DNA from: Blastocystis hominis
Taxonomy: Eukaryota; Sar; Bigyra; Opalinata; Blastocystidae
Assembly (NCBI RefSeq): GCF_000151665.1
Contig: NW_013171837.1
Span: 1-64,000, forward strand
DNA length: 64,000 nucleotides
Direction: 5' to 3'
Each line of letters starts with the position of its first letter. The first letter of the stretch is position 1. Below are positions 7,616 through 15,945 of the stretch, in pieces. Made by a program: the position numbers and the translations under genes. The notes beneath the pieces were generated by a model. The model saw nothing but the letters and a program-made list of their open reading frames with translations. It did no database searches and was not told the origin of the DNA.

Positions 7616-8656
7616 CTATGGAAGGGCTGTGAGGATGCGATTCTTTTTTTTCGTCTGGACTTCAATTGCTTGTGTCTCGTTGTCCAGGTCAGAAATATCG
7701 TAACCAGTGCCGGCTTTGCTTTCCTTGCCCTGAATCTGGTTTGCCACATCGCTAACCGAATGGGACGACTTCGTCGTCCCGGCGGAACGAAGTTCCGCCA
7801 CCGTACCCTTCGCCATGTCACCTATCACATTCGCGAGCTGCTTCACGGTGTCCGATCCTGTCTTCTGGGATACATAGTTCACACCCTTGTTGATCGCGTT
7901 GTTCGCGGCATTCGTGCCAGCATTGACCAGGATATCGGTGATGGGTTTTAACTTGTCGGCATTGTTGTCGTACCAACCTTTGATCTTGTTCCAGGCATTC
8001 TTGAAGAACGTGCCAACACGACTTGAACCGGCGTACAAGGCTCCACCTCGGACTTCGATGTTTTTACTTTGTCGTTCGATGGCTTTCATGGTCTTCAACA
8101 CGTCGTCGTAATCGCTAGGGTTGATTCCATTGAGGAACACAGCAGAAGCTCCTCCGAATTTGAGTGCACCTCCCTCCTTACCACTAATCAAACTTTTGAG
8201 ACTCGAGATGATCTGTGGAGCCATCTGAATGAGCGCTGGGATGATCGTGGCAGCAAGAGTACCAAGTGCTCCGCCTTTCTTTAGTCCGGTCAGCTCGTTC
8301 ATCAATTGCGCTTCATTGAATGCCAGTGCTCCAGCGGATTTAGAGTCTGTCTGACATGCACCACCTTCCTTGAAAGCAATGGCTCCACCGGTGTCCTTGG
8401 TCGCCCCATTGAAAGCAATAGCACCAGCTGTTTTCGTGGGAGACCGATGGTCTCCCGGGGCGATGTACATCGCCCCCTTCGTCTTACTAGCTCGTTTTGG
8501 TGTTCGCTTTCGTGATCGCTTTGATTGCACTGGTGTTTCGAGTTCCTTGTGTAGATTCAATGTCTTGCGTCGATCCACGATCGTTCCACTATCCTGTTCT
8601 CGGAAATCGGGTTCGCCATAGAAAGCAGATATATCAACAGTGAATGGAATTGCCAT
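7616..8656 (-). CDS. Gly-Gly-rich capsid/core precursor (pVI/pX-like), 346 aa
   Basis: Probably a minor capsid or core precursor cut by the neighbouring protease. After a basic N-terminal part (KRSRKRTPKRASKTK, about 46-60) the chain has at least seven repeats of a (G/A)GA(I/L)xF type: KTAGAIAFNG, TGGAIAFKEGG, SAGALAFNE, KKGGALGTLA, EGGALKFGGA and RGGALYAG. Adenovirus-type proteases cut at xGG/x or xGx/G sites, so these look like processing sites. One is followed by a strongly amphipathic helix (ATIIPALIQMAPQIISSLKSLIS, about 133-157), like the membrane-active helix of adenovirus pVI/pX. Two hairpin clusters (7762-7799 and 8438-8476) lie in frame within the gene. Start in CATAAATGG. Homology is inferred from features, not from alignment. 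Confidence 0.6.
   Translation of the reverse strand: MAIPFTVDISAFYGEPDFREQDSGTIVDRRKTLNLHKELETPVQSKRSRKRTPKRASKTKGAMYIAPGDHRSPTKTAGAIAFNGATKDTGGAIAFKEGGACQTDSKSAGALAFNEAQLMNELTGLKKGGALGTLAATIIPALIQMAPQIISSLKSLISGKEGGALKFGGASAVFLNGINPSDYDDVLKTMKAIERQSKNIEVRGGALYAGSSRVGTFFKNAWNKIKGWYDNNADKLKPITDILVNAGTNAANNAINKGVNYVSQKTGSDTVKQLANVIGDMAKGTVAELRSAGTTKSSHSVSDVANQIQGKESKAGTGYDISDLDNETQAIEVQTKKKNRILTALP
7762..7799. repeat. Double hairpin inside the precursor gene
   Basis: GGGACGACTTCGTCGTCCC followed by GGCGGAACGAAGTTCCGCC. It is read through in frame, adding about 13 residues (VAELRSAGTTKSS) to the precursor. Confidence 0.85.
8438..8476. repeat. Double hairpin inside the precursor gene, N-terminal part
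   Basis: GGGAGACCGATGGTCTCCC followed by GGGGCGATGTACATCGCCCC. It is translated in frame as part of the segment AMYIAPGDHRSPT, between the basic region and the first GAIAF motif. Confidence 0.85.
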
Positions 8657-8664
8657 TTATGTAT

Positions 8665-8704
8665 GGGGAGAATTTCATTCTCCCCGGGAAGCTACGCTTC
8701 CCCA
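8665..8704. repeat. Double hairpin between precursor and coiled-coil genes
   Basis: GGGGAGAATTTCATTCTCCCC (8665-8685) and GGGAAGCTACGCTTCCC (8686-8702). It lies just upstream of the precursor start (8656) and downstream of the coiled-coil gene stop (8742). Confidence 0.85.
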
Positions 8705-8741
8705 TTCGTACAAAGTGAAAAGAAGATCAAAGATATATTCA

Positions 8742-9881
8742 TTAGCCATTGAAACCTTGTGTAATGAACATATCCTTGATCGTGTTGTACGTATTTTGCA
8801 GATATTGCTCGAATTGTTGATCTACATTGACAGCAAACCGTTTGATCTTGTTTTTCATGTAGTCCAAATAATCAGGAGTTAGATCCTTACTATTAGCTAC
8901 TCGTATGAAGAAACTCATCAGTTCGGGGTCTTCATTTCGATCACGATAAGCCCTGAAGAGACGTGAGAATCCAAGTTCATTTGCAAATTGAGCGAAAACA
9001 GGATTGTTGAAATTGCGAGCAAGCAAACTTGAGAAAGCAATGAAATCTTCGCGAGTATCATCGCTTTCCCAACTTTCCTTGGTGTCATTAGAATCTTTAC
9101 TTTCATACGCGTCAATCAAGGCTGCAGCTCGATTCACTTGATCGATTGCTTGAGGTGTGAAACTAGCATTTACACTTTCAGATTGACGACCGTCCAGTAC
9201 AATCACAGGTTGAATTTGTGGCTGATTCCGGAAATATTCATATGATTGCCAAATGGCATCCATTAAGTTCTGGATTCCTCTCATATTCTGCTGATACAAT
9301 TGTTGATATAATTGTTCCCGGGACAGCTGAGTATCAGCAAATTGATTACTCATTGTAGTAAGCAGCTGACCAGTTTGAGCATGTCCATCAACAACTGCAT
9401 TACCAACATTTGTCAACAGGTTGTTAGTTTGAGTCTGATTGTCAGTGAGTTGGCTACTCATGGAATTGAATCCATTTGTCAACAGGTTACCAGTTTTAGT
9501 CTGATTGTCAGCAAGTTGATTAACAATTGCACCCGTAGAATCTTTGATTAACTTGGTTGTTTGAGCTTGTCCTTGTTCATATTGGTTGCCCAGAGCATTC
9601 GTACCATCCAATAGTTGTTTCCTAGTTGCCTTTCCCTCTTCTGCAACCGCATTACCAAGAGCTATCAGATTCTGATTCGTAGTCTGCAACTCATTGGACA
9701 CGTTTTGAATCAGAGGTGTGAATCGATTGAATGATTCAACCAACCGTTTGTTGATTTCATCATATGCTTTTGCCAACTCAGCAGATACAAATTGCTGAAT
9801 GAAGCTGTTTCGCTCTAGCCATTGTTTCAAGAAATCATTGTACTGCGCCTTCATGAACTCTGTCAATCCATCGATTCGCAT
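8742..9881 (-). CDS. Coiled-coil structural protein with heptad-like repeats, 379 aa
   Basis: No family recognised. Residues about 60-200 form a run of related segments (NQLADNQTKTGNLLTNG, SQLTDNQTQTNNLLTNV, VDGHAQTGQLLTTM, NQFADTQLSREQLYQQ), each about 23-25 residues, typical of phage or viral tail and spike helices. A Gln-rich stretch and an acidic Asp/Glu/Ser stretch (about 260-285) follow, then a globular helical C-terminus. Its start codon (GTGAAATG) overlaps the 3' end of the upstream coiled-coil gene by 19 bp, so the two are probably co-expressed. A helical fibre, vertex or internal protein is inferred. Confidence 0.6.
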   Translation of the reverse strand: MRIDGLTEFMKAQYNDFLKQWLERNSFIQQFVSAELAKAYDEINKRLVESFNRFTPLIQNVSNELQTTNQNLIALGNAVAEEGKATRKQLLDGTNALGNQYEQGQAQTTKLIKDSTGAIVNQLADNQTKTGNLLTNGFNSMSSQLTDNQTQTNNLLTNVGNAVVDGHAQTGQLLTTMSNQFADTQLSREQLYQQLYQQNMRGIQNLMDAIWQSYEYFRNQPQIQPVIVLDGRQSESVNASFTPQAIDQVNRAAALIDAYESKDSNDTKESWESDDTREDFIAFSSLLARNFNNPVFAQFANELGFSRLFRAYRDRNEDPELMSFFIRVANSKDLTPDYLDYMKNKIKRFAVNVDQQFEQYLQNTYNTIKDMFITQGFNG

Positions 9882-11146
9882 TTCACTTTGGGTTGAGAAT
9901 CACATGCTTGGATATCAGCAATTGCAGGAGGATCAGGTTTGTTTTCAATTCCTTGGAGACGAGCTTCGACTCCTTGCAGATATCTATTACTCTCCTCAAT
10001 CACAGCCTTCTGTTGATTTACCAAGTCACCAATTTTCTGGATCAAATTGTCATCTCCTGTTGCAATGCTTGTTGCCACTTCAGCATACTTATCACTCAAC
10101 GACTTGATTCCATCGTTCGTATTTGTCAATTTTGTTTGTACACCTTCCAACAATTCTAACATCTTAGGATAACCCTTGTCCTTATCTTCCAGGAAATTGA
10201 TTCGTTGTGCTACATAAGCTATTGCATTATAAATATTGCCAAGGTTCACCTGGATATCAAAGCTGTTCATCACAGTAATCACTTCATCCAACTTGTTGAT
10301 AATGGACGTCACATCCATCTGTTGTACGATCTGATTCGTCACATTCAGAGGTTGTTGTTCAGGTTTGATCAACCACCGATCACGTTCAACGCGACCTTCA
10401 GATACCAAATCTCTATATTTCGTACTACCTCGTTTCGTAGTGTGTGTCACACCTCTTTTATATGCCGTAGTATTATCGTCATTCCACAGCAGGACATCTC
10501 GATTTGGATCACCATGTTCTGTCACATCGTCTCGCAAGCCAGCAAAATCATTGATAATCGCTGCATTCTGTTGAGTAACTGTGTTGATACTATCTCCCAT
10601 CTGTTGAGCTGCAACCGTTATGGCATCAGCAGCATTCTTCATTTCGTTGATGCTGGTTCCAAGATCACCAGGCAAATTCACGATTTGTAATTCGCCGGCC
10701 TGTGTCGTAGGGAAGATGATACGATAGGGTGATACTGGCTCATATCCAAATGGATTATCAAAGATAGCTCGTTTCTCCATGTCAGACAACTCGTGATTCA
10801 CAGACTGGACAACGATCTTGTTGAACTTATTGTCAATTTTAGCATTGTAGACCACATTGTCCTCGAATGAGTACAACAGTACGTTCTCATCGTCAATTCG
10901 CTGCATTTGATATCCACGCATGTCAGAGACGGATACACGACGACGTTCAGCGGGTGAGAGATTCATGTACGAATCAAACAAGGTTCGCTTCTGTCGCCAT
11001 TGTTCGCTCCTCATTCGTTGTTGATTGAATTCACTTTCAACGACTTTATCGAAATAACGATTCAACATCTTGTCCATCATGTTTCTCGACTTCACTTTGT
11101 GTGGCTTGTATCGAATGATTGGAATTGTAGCAACGTATTCATCCAT
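9863..11146 (-). CDS. Second coiled-coil structural protein, 427 aa
   Basis: No family recognised. It has a basic N-terminus (IIRYKPHKVKSRNMMDKMLNR within the first 35 residues), a beta-rich middle (about 70-160) and long helices in the C-terminal half with repeated Asn/Asp-Ile-Leu patterns (VNQQKAVIEESNRYLQGVEARLQGIE). The end overlaps the next gene by 19 bp and carries CCAAAGTGAA. Start at ATG 11146 within TAGTAAATGG. Paired with the 379-residue coiled-coil protein, it may form part of a capsid-associated assembly; that is inference from order and shape only. Confidence 0.6.
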   Translation of the reverse strand: MDEYVATIPIIRYKPHKVKSRNMMDKMLNRYFDKVVESEFNQQRMRSEQWRQKRTLFDSYMNLSPAERRRVSVSDMRGYQMQRIDDENVLLYSFEDNVVYNAKIDNKFNKIVVQSVNHELSDMEKRAIFDNPFGYEPVSPYRIIFPTTQAGELQIVNLPGDLGTSINEMKNAADAITVAAQQMGDSINTVTQQNAAIINDFAGLRDDVTEHGDPNRDVLLWNDDNTTAYKRGVTHTTKRGSTKYRDLVSEGRVERDRWLIKPEQQPLNVTNQIVQQMDVTSIINKLDEVITVMNSFDIQVNLGNIYNAIAYVAQRINFLEDKDKGYPKMLELLEGVQTKLTNTNDGIKSLSDKYAEVATSIATGDDNLIQKIGDLVNQQKAVIEESNRYLQGVEARLQGIENKPDPPAIADIQACDSQPKVKCESMD

Positions 11147-11168
11147 TTACTATGGGAGGAACAATGTG

Positions 11169-11190
11169 GGGCGACTTTGCCGTCTCCCCT
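11169..11190. repeat. Degenerate hairpin upstream of the coiled-coil gene
   Basis: GGGGCGACTTTGCCGTCTCCCC keeps a GGGG...CCCC frame and a GGCGA/TTTGCCG-like arm, but with mismatches. It looks like a decayed unit of the hairpin family. Confidence 0.5.
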
Positions 11191-11884
11191 ACTTTACTTT
11201 GGTGTAACAAGATATCGTGAATGAGATGTACACATTCGAATTCAAGGAGATCGGACGGTCATTCGCGTCTGTCAGTACCCAATCAATGTAGTCCAGGTTC
11301 GATTGTTCAATCACATCGATTGATAGGTTGTCCCAGGTGATCATGTTGTTCAGTCCCATCGATACATGAATCAGGTTATCGATCAACGGACTCTTCAGAC
11401 CGAATGTTTGAGTATTGATACTACTGTACACTCGGATCACACTCATGCCATTCGTGATGTCGTAGGGTTCACTCGCTACCATACCTGCCTCAACAACACC
11501 TTCCAACTTGAGGATACTCGTGTAATCAGGTGCGCCACTAAGGTCAACAGCGGTCGCCACATCACTGTTCAAGTATGCTCGGTTCACATCGTCTACCTGG
11601 ATGGAATCGGCTATCGCACGGCATAACTCGGTAATCGAGTAGTAGCCAGGACCGACGTTGTAGACCATTTCAAACCCTGACAGCATTTGAACCTTCACCA
11701 CATTCATTGCACGAATGTTCCAGAGAGAAGTGGTATCGATCTTGCATGTAATCGAAGTGATCTTGTACACAAGGTCACGAGGCATGATCACTGTGTTGAA
11801 CGTTTCATGGTATCGTTCGTTGTTCTTCGGAATTACTGTATTGTGGTTAATCACACTTACCGGTAGTGCACGATTATGACTCAT
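11189..11884 (-). CDS. Penton-like minor capsid protein, 231 aa
   Basis: This shares a module with the 1,009-residue protein downstream: GPGYYSITELCRAIADSI matches the GYYTISEIIALLNTM type, SGAPDYTSILKLEG matches FTDAPDIREILGFDG, and DITNGMSVIRVYSSI matches the QVIQVYSTI strand. It ends with SNVYISFTI, also found at the end of the larger protein in another frame. These are beta proteins with a repeated helix-strand insert, suited to a vertex (penton) or minor capsid role; that role is inference. The start (AATAAATGA) overlaps the end of the 110-residue gene by 11 bp. CCAAAGTAAA lies at the stop. Confidence 0.6.
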   Translation of the reverse strand: MSHNRALPVSVINHNTVIPKNNERYHETFNTVIMPRDLVYKITSITCKIDTTSLWNIRAMNVVKVQMLSGFEMVYNVGPGYYSITELCRAIADSIQVDDVNRAYLNSDVATAVDLSGAPDYTSILKLEGVVEAGMVASEPYDITNGMSVIRVYSSINTQTFGLKSPLIDNLIHVSMGLNNMITWDNLSIDVIEQSNLDYIDWVLTDANDRPISLNSNVYISFTISCYTKVK

Positions 11885-12206
11885 TTATTGTGTAGAAGTG
11901 AATGCACACTGTAATCGGCATTGGCAGGGCAATCGTTGCACCGGTCTTATCGGTCAACGAGAATGACCATTTGCGACTTTTGGGTACCACGACGTTCATG
12001 TGTGCATTCTCCGTAAACTCCTCGTTCAATACAACCAACGGAGACTGTCGTCGTTCTTGCATGTTGTTCACTCGATCAAGGACAAGACAGGTGCCAGGCG
12101 ATTCTCCCTTCATAGTCACTCGATCGATTACCATGTCGCTTTTGATGAGATTGTTACTTGTAAATTCATGTTCGTACGTTCGAGCAATATTGAACACTAG
12201 ATTCAT
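11874..12206 (-). CDS. Small beta-rich structural protein, 110 aa
   Basis: No family recognised. A compact beta-rich protein (SFSLTDKTGATIALPMPITVCIHFYTI at the end, about 82-107) similar in style to the closing strands of its penton-like neighbours. The start codon overlaps the stop of the 1,009-residue gene as ATGA (once the frameshift in that gene is allowed for), and its own stop overlaps the next gene by 11 bp. So three beta-rich genes form one tight minus-strand block with terminal overlaps. Start in AATAAATGA. Confidence 0.55.
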   Translation of the reverse strand: MNLVFNIARTYEHEFTSNNLIKSDMVIDRVTMKGESPGTCLVLDRVNNMQERRQSPLVVLNEEFTENAHMNVVVPKSRKWSFSLTDKTGATIALPMPITVCIHFYTINES

Positions 12207-15200
12207 TTATTATTTCCTCCTGAAACGGTGAATCCGATTAGCAGGTACACGTTCCCAATGAACGATAGCGGGTCACCATTTTCGTCCTTCAATTCGTACA
12301 CGATGCGATCAAGCAATTCAGAACATGGTAGCAACATGCGATTCTTGTAGAAGTAATTCTTGTACAAGCTATCCATCGGGACATTCGCAAGCTACGTGGT
12401 ATCGTCTTGCTTTTCACGATGTTGCAATACAGCTGTATGTTCGATAGACCGTTCGTGATATCGACAGGATACTCGGCAACCATCGGACCATAGTTGGCAT
12501 AGTACACACCATCGTCGAAAGGGATACGCCATGTATGCGATTGCGATCCTGAAGCGGGAACGATGGTTCCCAGGTTACCACTCAACGAGAACACGTAGTC
12601 TGCGTGAATGTAATACCCATCTGTCTCAGCTTTCCATCGTATGTCCAGTGCAGCCGAGTCAAAACACTGGTTCATGTGCCATATCATGTCAGCCTGTGTC
12701 AACCGTGATGGTATGGTCCACGTGAATGTCTGAACGTCATCTGTGTACGTGATATCAGTCTCGGGGGAAGCACTGCTTCCCTCTTCGTCCAGTGTCATCA
12801 TTCCGTACGGGAAGCGAATCGTCGTGTTAGCCGTGTACGACTCAGATTGTTCCCAGTCAACGAAGGTAGCCAATGATGGAACAACAACTTCATCATTCCT
12901 CACATAGTGGGGCAGCGAAGCTGCCCCGGGGAAGCTTTGCTTCCCCACATACGTAACACGTGTCGGTTGTATGAATTCGATCGACACAGCACGATCGGAA
13001 TACGTACTACCTTTGATCATATTCGTCACATTCAGTCCACCGATGTTTGCCATCGCAAACTCGTAAGGTGATGTCAACTCGGGCATCCTGATGTAGTAAT
13101 TGCGATAAAACTCGAAATAACAAGACAAATACACACCACCTGGTTCAGCGTATGGTCCGGGTATAATCTTGAAACATGGATTATCACAAAACAATATGAA
13201 TCGTGGTTCTGTACCATTTCGACATCCCATTCGTACTCGACCACCATTATCTGCAATGACATATACCAAGTACCTTCCGAGAGACGCATCTACATATATC
13301 TTATTGATCACATTAGCGATCATATTCACGATATCAATAGCGCTATAATGACCTCGTTGGATTGTGAGAGGTCTTTCGCCATATCCACGTATTCCAAGTA
13401 TAAAATTCGTCGTATCGATAAACACTCTCGTGTGATATATACTATCCTTGGAATACCAAGGTCCGATCGAAGAACCATTCGATGACACCAAGTCACCTGT
13501 ATTTTCCGATGTGATATGCAATTCCAATTCTGGTGCATAGTCCTTCGCAGTCCATGACATGCTTTCTCTATTGTCATTCACCGTCCACGCAATCGCATTC
13601 TGGTGAGATGGAGGTAGTTCCATAGCACTCGCATATCGAGCATTGAGCTCATTAAAACATGTGGTTGTAAGAGTATTCATCTTGATCGGGGTAGACGTAT
13701 CTTCCGTTATGTAGAATTCACCACTATCGAGTACTGAACCATCAGCTAAACGCATCGTGTATGTCGCGAGAGGCTTTAGCAGGAACCGATTATCATTCGT
13801 ACGCATTTTCCAGTCATACGCAATGAAGGTGTTTGATCCTATGTACGCATGACCACCAATACCTTGATCATTCGTCATATCAGGTGGTGAATCGCTTTCA
13901 GGGTTGAACGAAGCTTCCACAGGTCGTTCGATGCACAGATTGCGTACCGTTGATGCCAGTTTGAACCATGGAGTCCAACCAAAACCATCGATCGTCGTGT
14001 CAACGCTGGATCGATTGAAATACCATCCGTCTGCTTGGACATTGAAGCGAACATGATCATTCTCGATCGTCATGGATGTGAGTGGAAGCACTTTCACCAT
14101 TTCAGCACCGACAGCCTCGATGAACTCGGAGAACGTGTAGTAACCGACAGGCAATGTCAACATGTGCGATTCCCTGCTGTCAGTAACAACCACGTGATTA
14201 CATGAGGACGACAAGTAGTAGCGCTTCGGGTTATCCACTCCTTTCACCAAGATGTCCGATTCGAATCCAAGGATCGATTTGATTTCTGGTGCATTCGTGA
14301 AATCAATCATGTAGAAGTGATCTACCGTGATGTGGAACGCATTCTCACCGCTATACACCAATTCGAACAGGGCATCACTAGCATTCAGCTTTGCAATGAT
14401 CGTTTCGATGTCGTATGCACCGCGTGGTATCGCGATCTCTTGAATCGTACTGCCAGCATTGATTAGCACCACTTGATCAGTCGGCACGTTGTGCAACACG
14501 AAGTCCGTATACAACGACACAGACGAGATGTAGCACTGGTCGAACGAGAGAGGATTGTCCAGCTTCACTTCCTTCTTGGTGGTATTACCGAACACTTCGA
14601 TCATGGAGAACTGGTTTGCAGAGGCAATCGATGAAGGCACTTCATCATACACGTCATCAATCGTCAATTGGAGTTCGAATTCGCCGTTCAATCGCATCGT
14701 CTTGCCATCCATATCGCGGAACACGAACATCAATTGATCAAACCGAGTGATCATTGGAATGCACACGTCTTCCACACTTCGCACGTAGTCAGCCGTTGGA
14801 TCGTCAATGATCATCGTGGTGAGCAGGTTGTTGTTCTGGTTGGCAATCTTCAGGTCTGATGATCGCACGATCGTCGAGTAGACCTGGATCACTTGGCGAT
14901 TTCGCGTGATATCAATCACGTTCGATCCACTGAACGAAGCAGGTAGAATGACCGTTCGTCCATCGAAGCCGAGGATCTCACGAATGTCAGGTGCATCTGT
15001 GAAATCAATGGTGTGTGGAGACTGAATCCAGATACAGCCGAACGACGAGGCGTTAGTAGATATGGAGAACAGCGTGTCAGACATTGTATTGAGCAAGGCA
15101 ATGATCTCACTGATCGTGTAATAACCAGCAGGGATTGTCACAGTCTCGTCATTGCTGTTAGTAATCACATTGGTCGTGTCTACGTTATTAAACATCGAAC

Positions 15201-15318
15201 CATTAGGATGAAACAGGACAGTCATGGAAGTGATATAGGGATTCTTGTACTTGTACGGATTAACCCATGTAAATGAGCCGTTGGTAGGTGAGCCTTGAAT
15301 AAGCATGGAGTAGTGCAT
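12203..15318 (-). CDS. Giant penton-like repeat protein (about 1,040 aa), frameshifted near the end
   Basis: Built of several copies of one module. Clear copies start at IPAGYYTISEIIALLNTM, IPRGAYDIETIIAKLNAS, LPVGYYTFSEFIEAVGAE and a weaker IQRGHYSAIDIVNMIANV; the first two are followed by FTDAPDIREILGF and FTNAPEIKSILGF and by a strand-rich domain ending LNGEFELQLTIDDVYDE. The 1,009-residue frame closes at 12,289, but from about 12,393 another frame continues the expected ending (GNVYLLIGFTVSGG) to a TGA at 12,203-12,205, overlapping the next start as ATGA. One indel near 12,393 explains this. Two hairpin clusters lie in frame (12,764 and 12,908). A broken paralogue lies in element 2. Confidence 0.6.
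12764..12782. repeat. Single hairpin inside the penton-like gene
   Basis: GGGGAAGCACTGCTTCCC-type hairpin (one G more on the left arm), coding in frame for part of EEGSSASPE. Confidence 0.7.
12908..12946. repeat. Double hairpin inside the penton-like gene
   Basis: GGGGCAGCGAAGCTGCCCC and GGGGAAGCTTTGCTTCCCC back to back, translated as KQSFPGAASLPHY, which interrupts an otherwise beta-like stretch of the protein. Confidence 0.85.
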
Positions 15319-15353
15319 GGTCTTTCTCTCTTTACCTTAGTCAACAAGACAAT

Positions 15354-15398
15354 GGGGAGGAATCGAAGATTCCTCCCGGGGCAACGTACGTTGTCCCC
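15354..15398. repeat. Double hairpin near the right end of element 1
   Basis: GGGGAGGAATCGAAGATTCCTCCC (imperfect; a longer arm) followed by GGGGCAACGTACGTTGTCCCC. The matching place in element 2 (about 38,290-38,310) has no such hairpin, only a short GACAAAAGGGCAAAG stretch, supporting insertion in element 1. Confidence 0.75.
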
Positions 15399-15399
15399 A

Positions 15400-15945
15400 T
15401 CACAACCATGGATATCATGGCCTACAATGGAAGTCAGGTTAACATTGCAGAAATTTGCCGAAATTGGCAGCCATGGGTTTCCGCGCGTTTCTTGTTATGG
15501 ACAATACGGTGGCCAGGCAGGCAATGGCAGAAAATGGCAGAAATGGTCGAAAATGATCACATTGACCAGCAATAACAACCATAATAGTCATGGATATCGC
15601 ACATTTCAGCACTCGTGTTTTACTCATGAGTGCTGAAATTCTTATGAAACGCAAAAATCAAGGTACCAGTTGAGGGGGTCTGAGGGGTGACTTTGGGGGA
15701 TTTTTTGTGTTCTGACGGGAATACGCGAAAACAAAGATGGGGTCAGAGGGGCGACTTTGAGCCGCGCACTCTCGTAGATGAGGTCGGAGGGGCGACTTTG
15801 GGTTCCGCGTGTTTCACGTCGTGGCCATCGAGGTGGCCAGGCAGGCAATGGCAGGAAATGGCCGAAAATAACAAAAAACGGGTTGCCGCGGTTATTTGGT
15901 AGGAAATGGATTTCCGCGTGTTTCCCGTCATTCCCCTACTACTAA
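15400..15945. repeat. Right terminal region of element 1, repeat-rich and non-coding
   Basis: No gene. It holds two copies of GGCCAGGCAGGCAATGGCA (about 15,511 and 15,834), three of a TTTCCGCGTGTTTC-like sequence (15,475, 15,798, 15,910) and three of AGGGGCGACTTTG-like sequence (about 15,682, 15,747, 15,789). The stretch before CTACTACTAA (15,936-15,945) matches the stretch before CTATTACTAA in element 2 (38,563-38,572), and sequence beyond these differs. This marks the probable right end of both elements. The left end lies outside the window, so terminal inverted repeats cannot be tested. Confidence 0.65.
15603..15639. other. Perfect 12-bp stem hairpin in the terminal region
   Basis: ATTTCAGCACTC, a 13-nt spacer, then its exact complement GAGTGCTGAAAT. 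It differs in style from the GC-rich hairpins (long arm, long loop). Possible terminal structure for replication or integration; this is inference. Confidence 0.7.

Noticed and set aside
884-12946. CRISPR-like array from the repeated hairpins
   Set aside because: Units are scattered, have no regular spacers and differ in sequence; there are no cas-like genes.
2502-15318. Prokaryotic phage or plasmid segment
   Set aside because: Integrase, A32-like ATPase, adenain-like protease and protein-primed polymerase (in the second copy) point to the eukaryotic Polinton group; flanks have spliced host genes.
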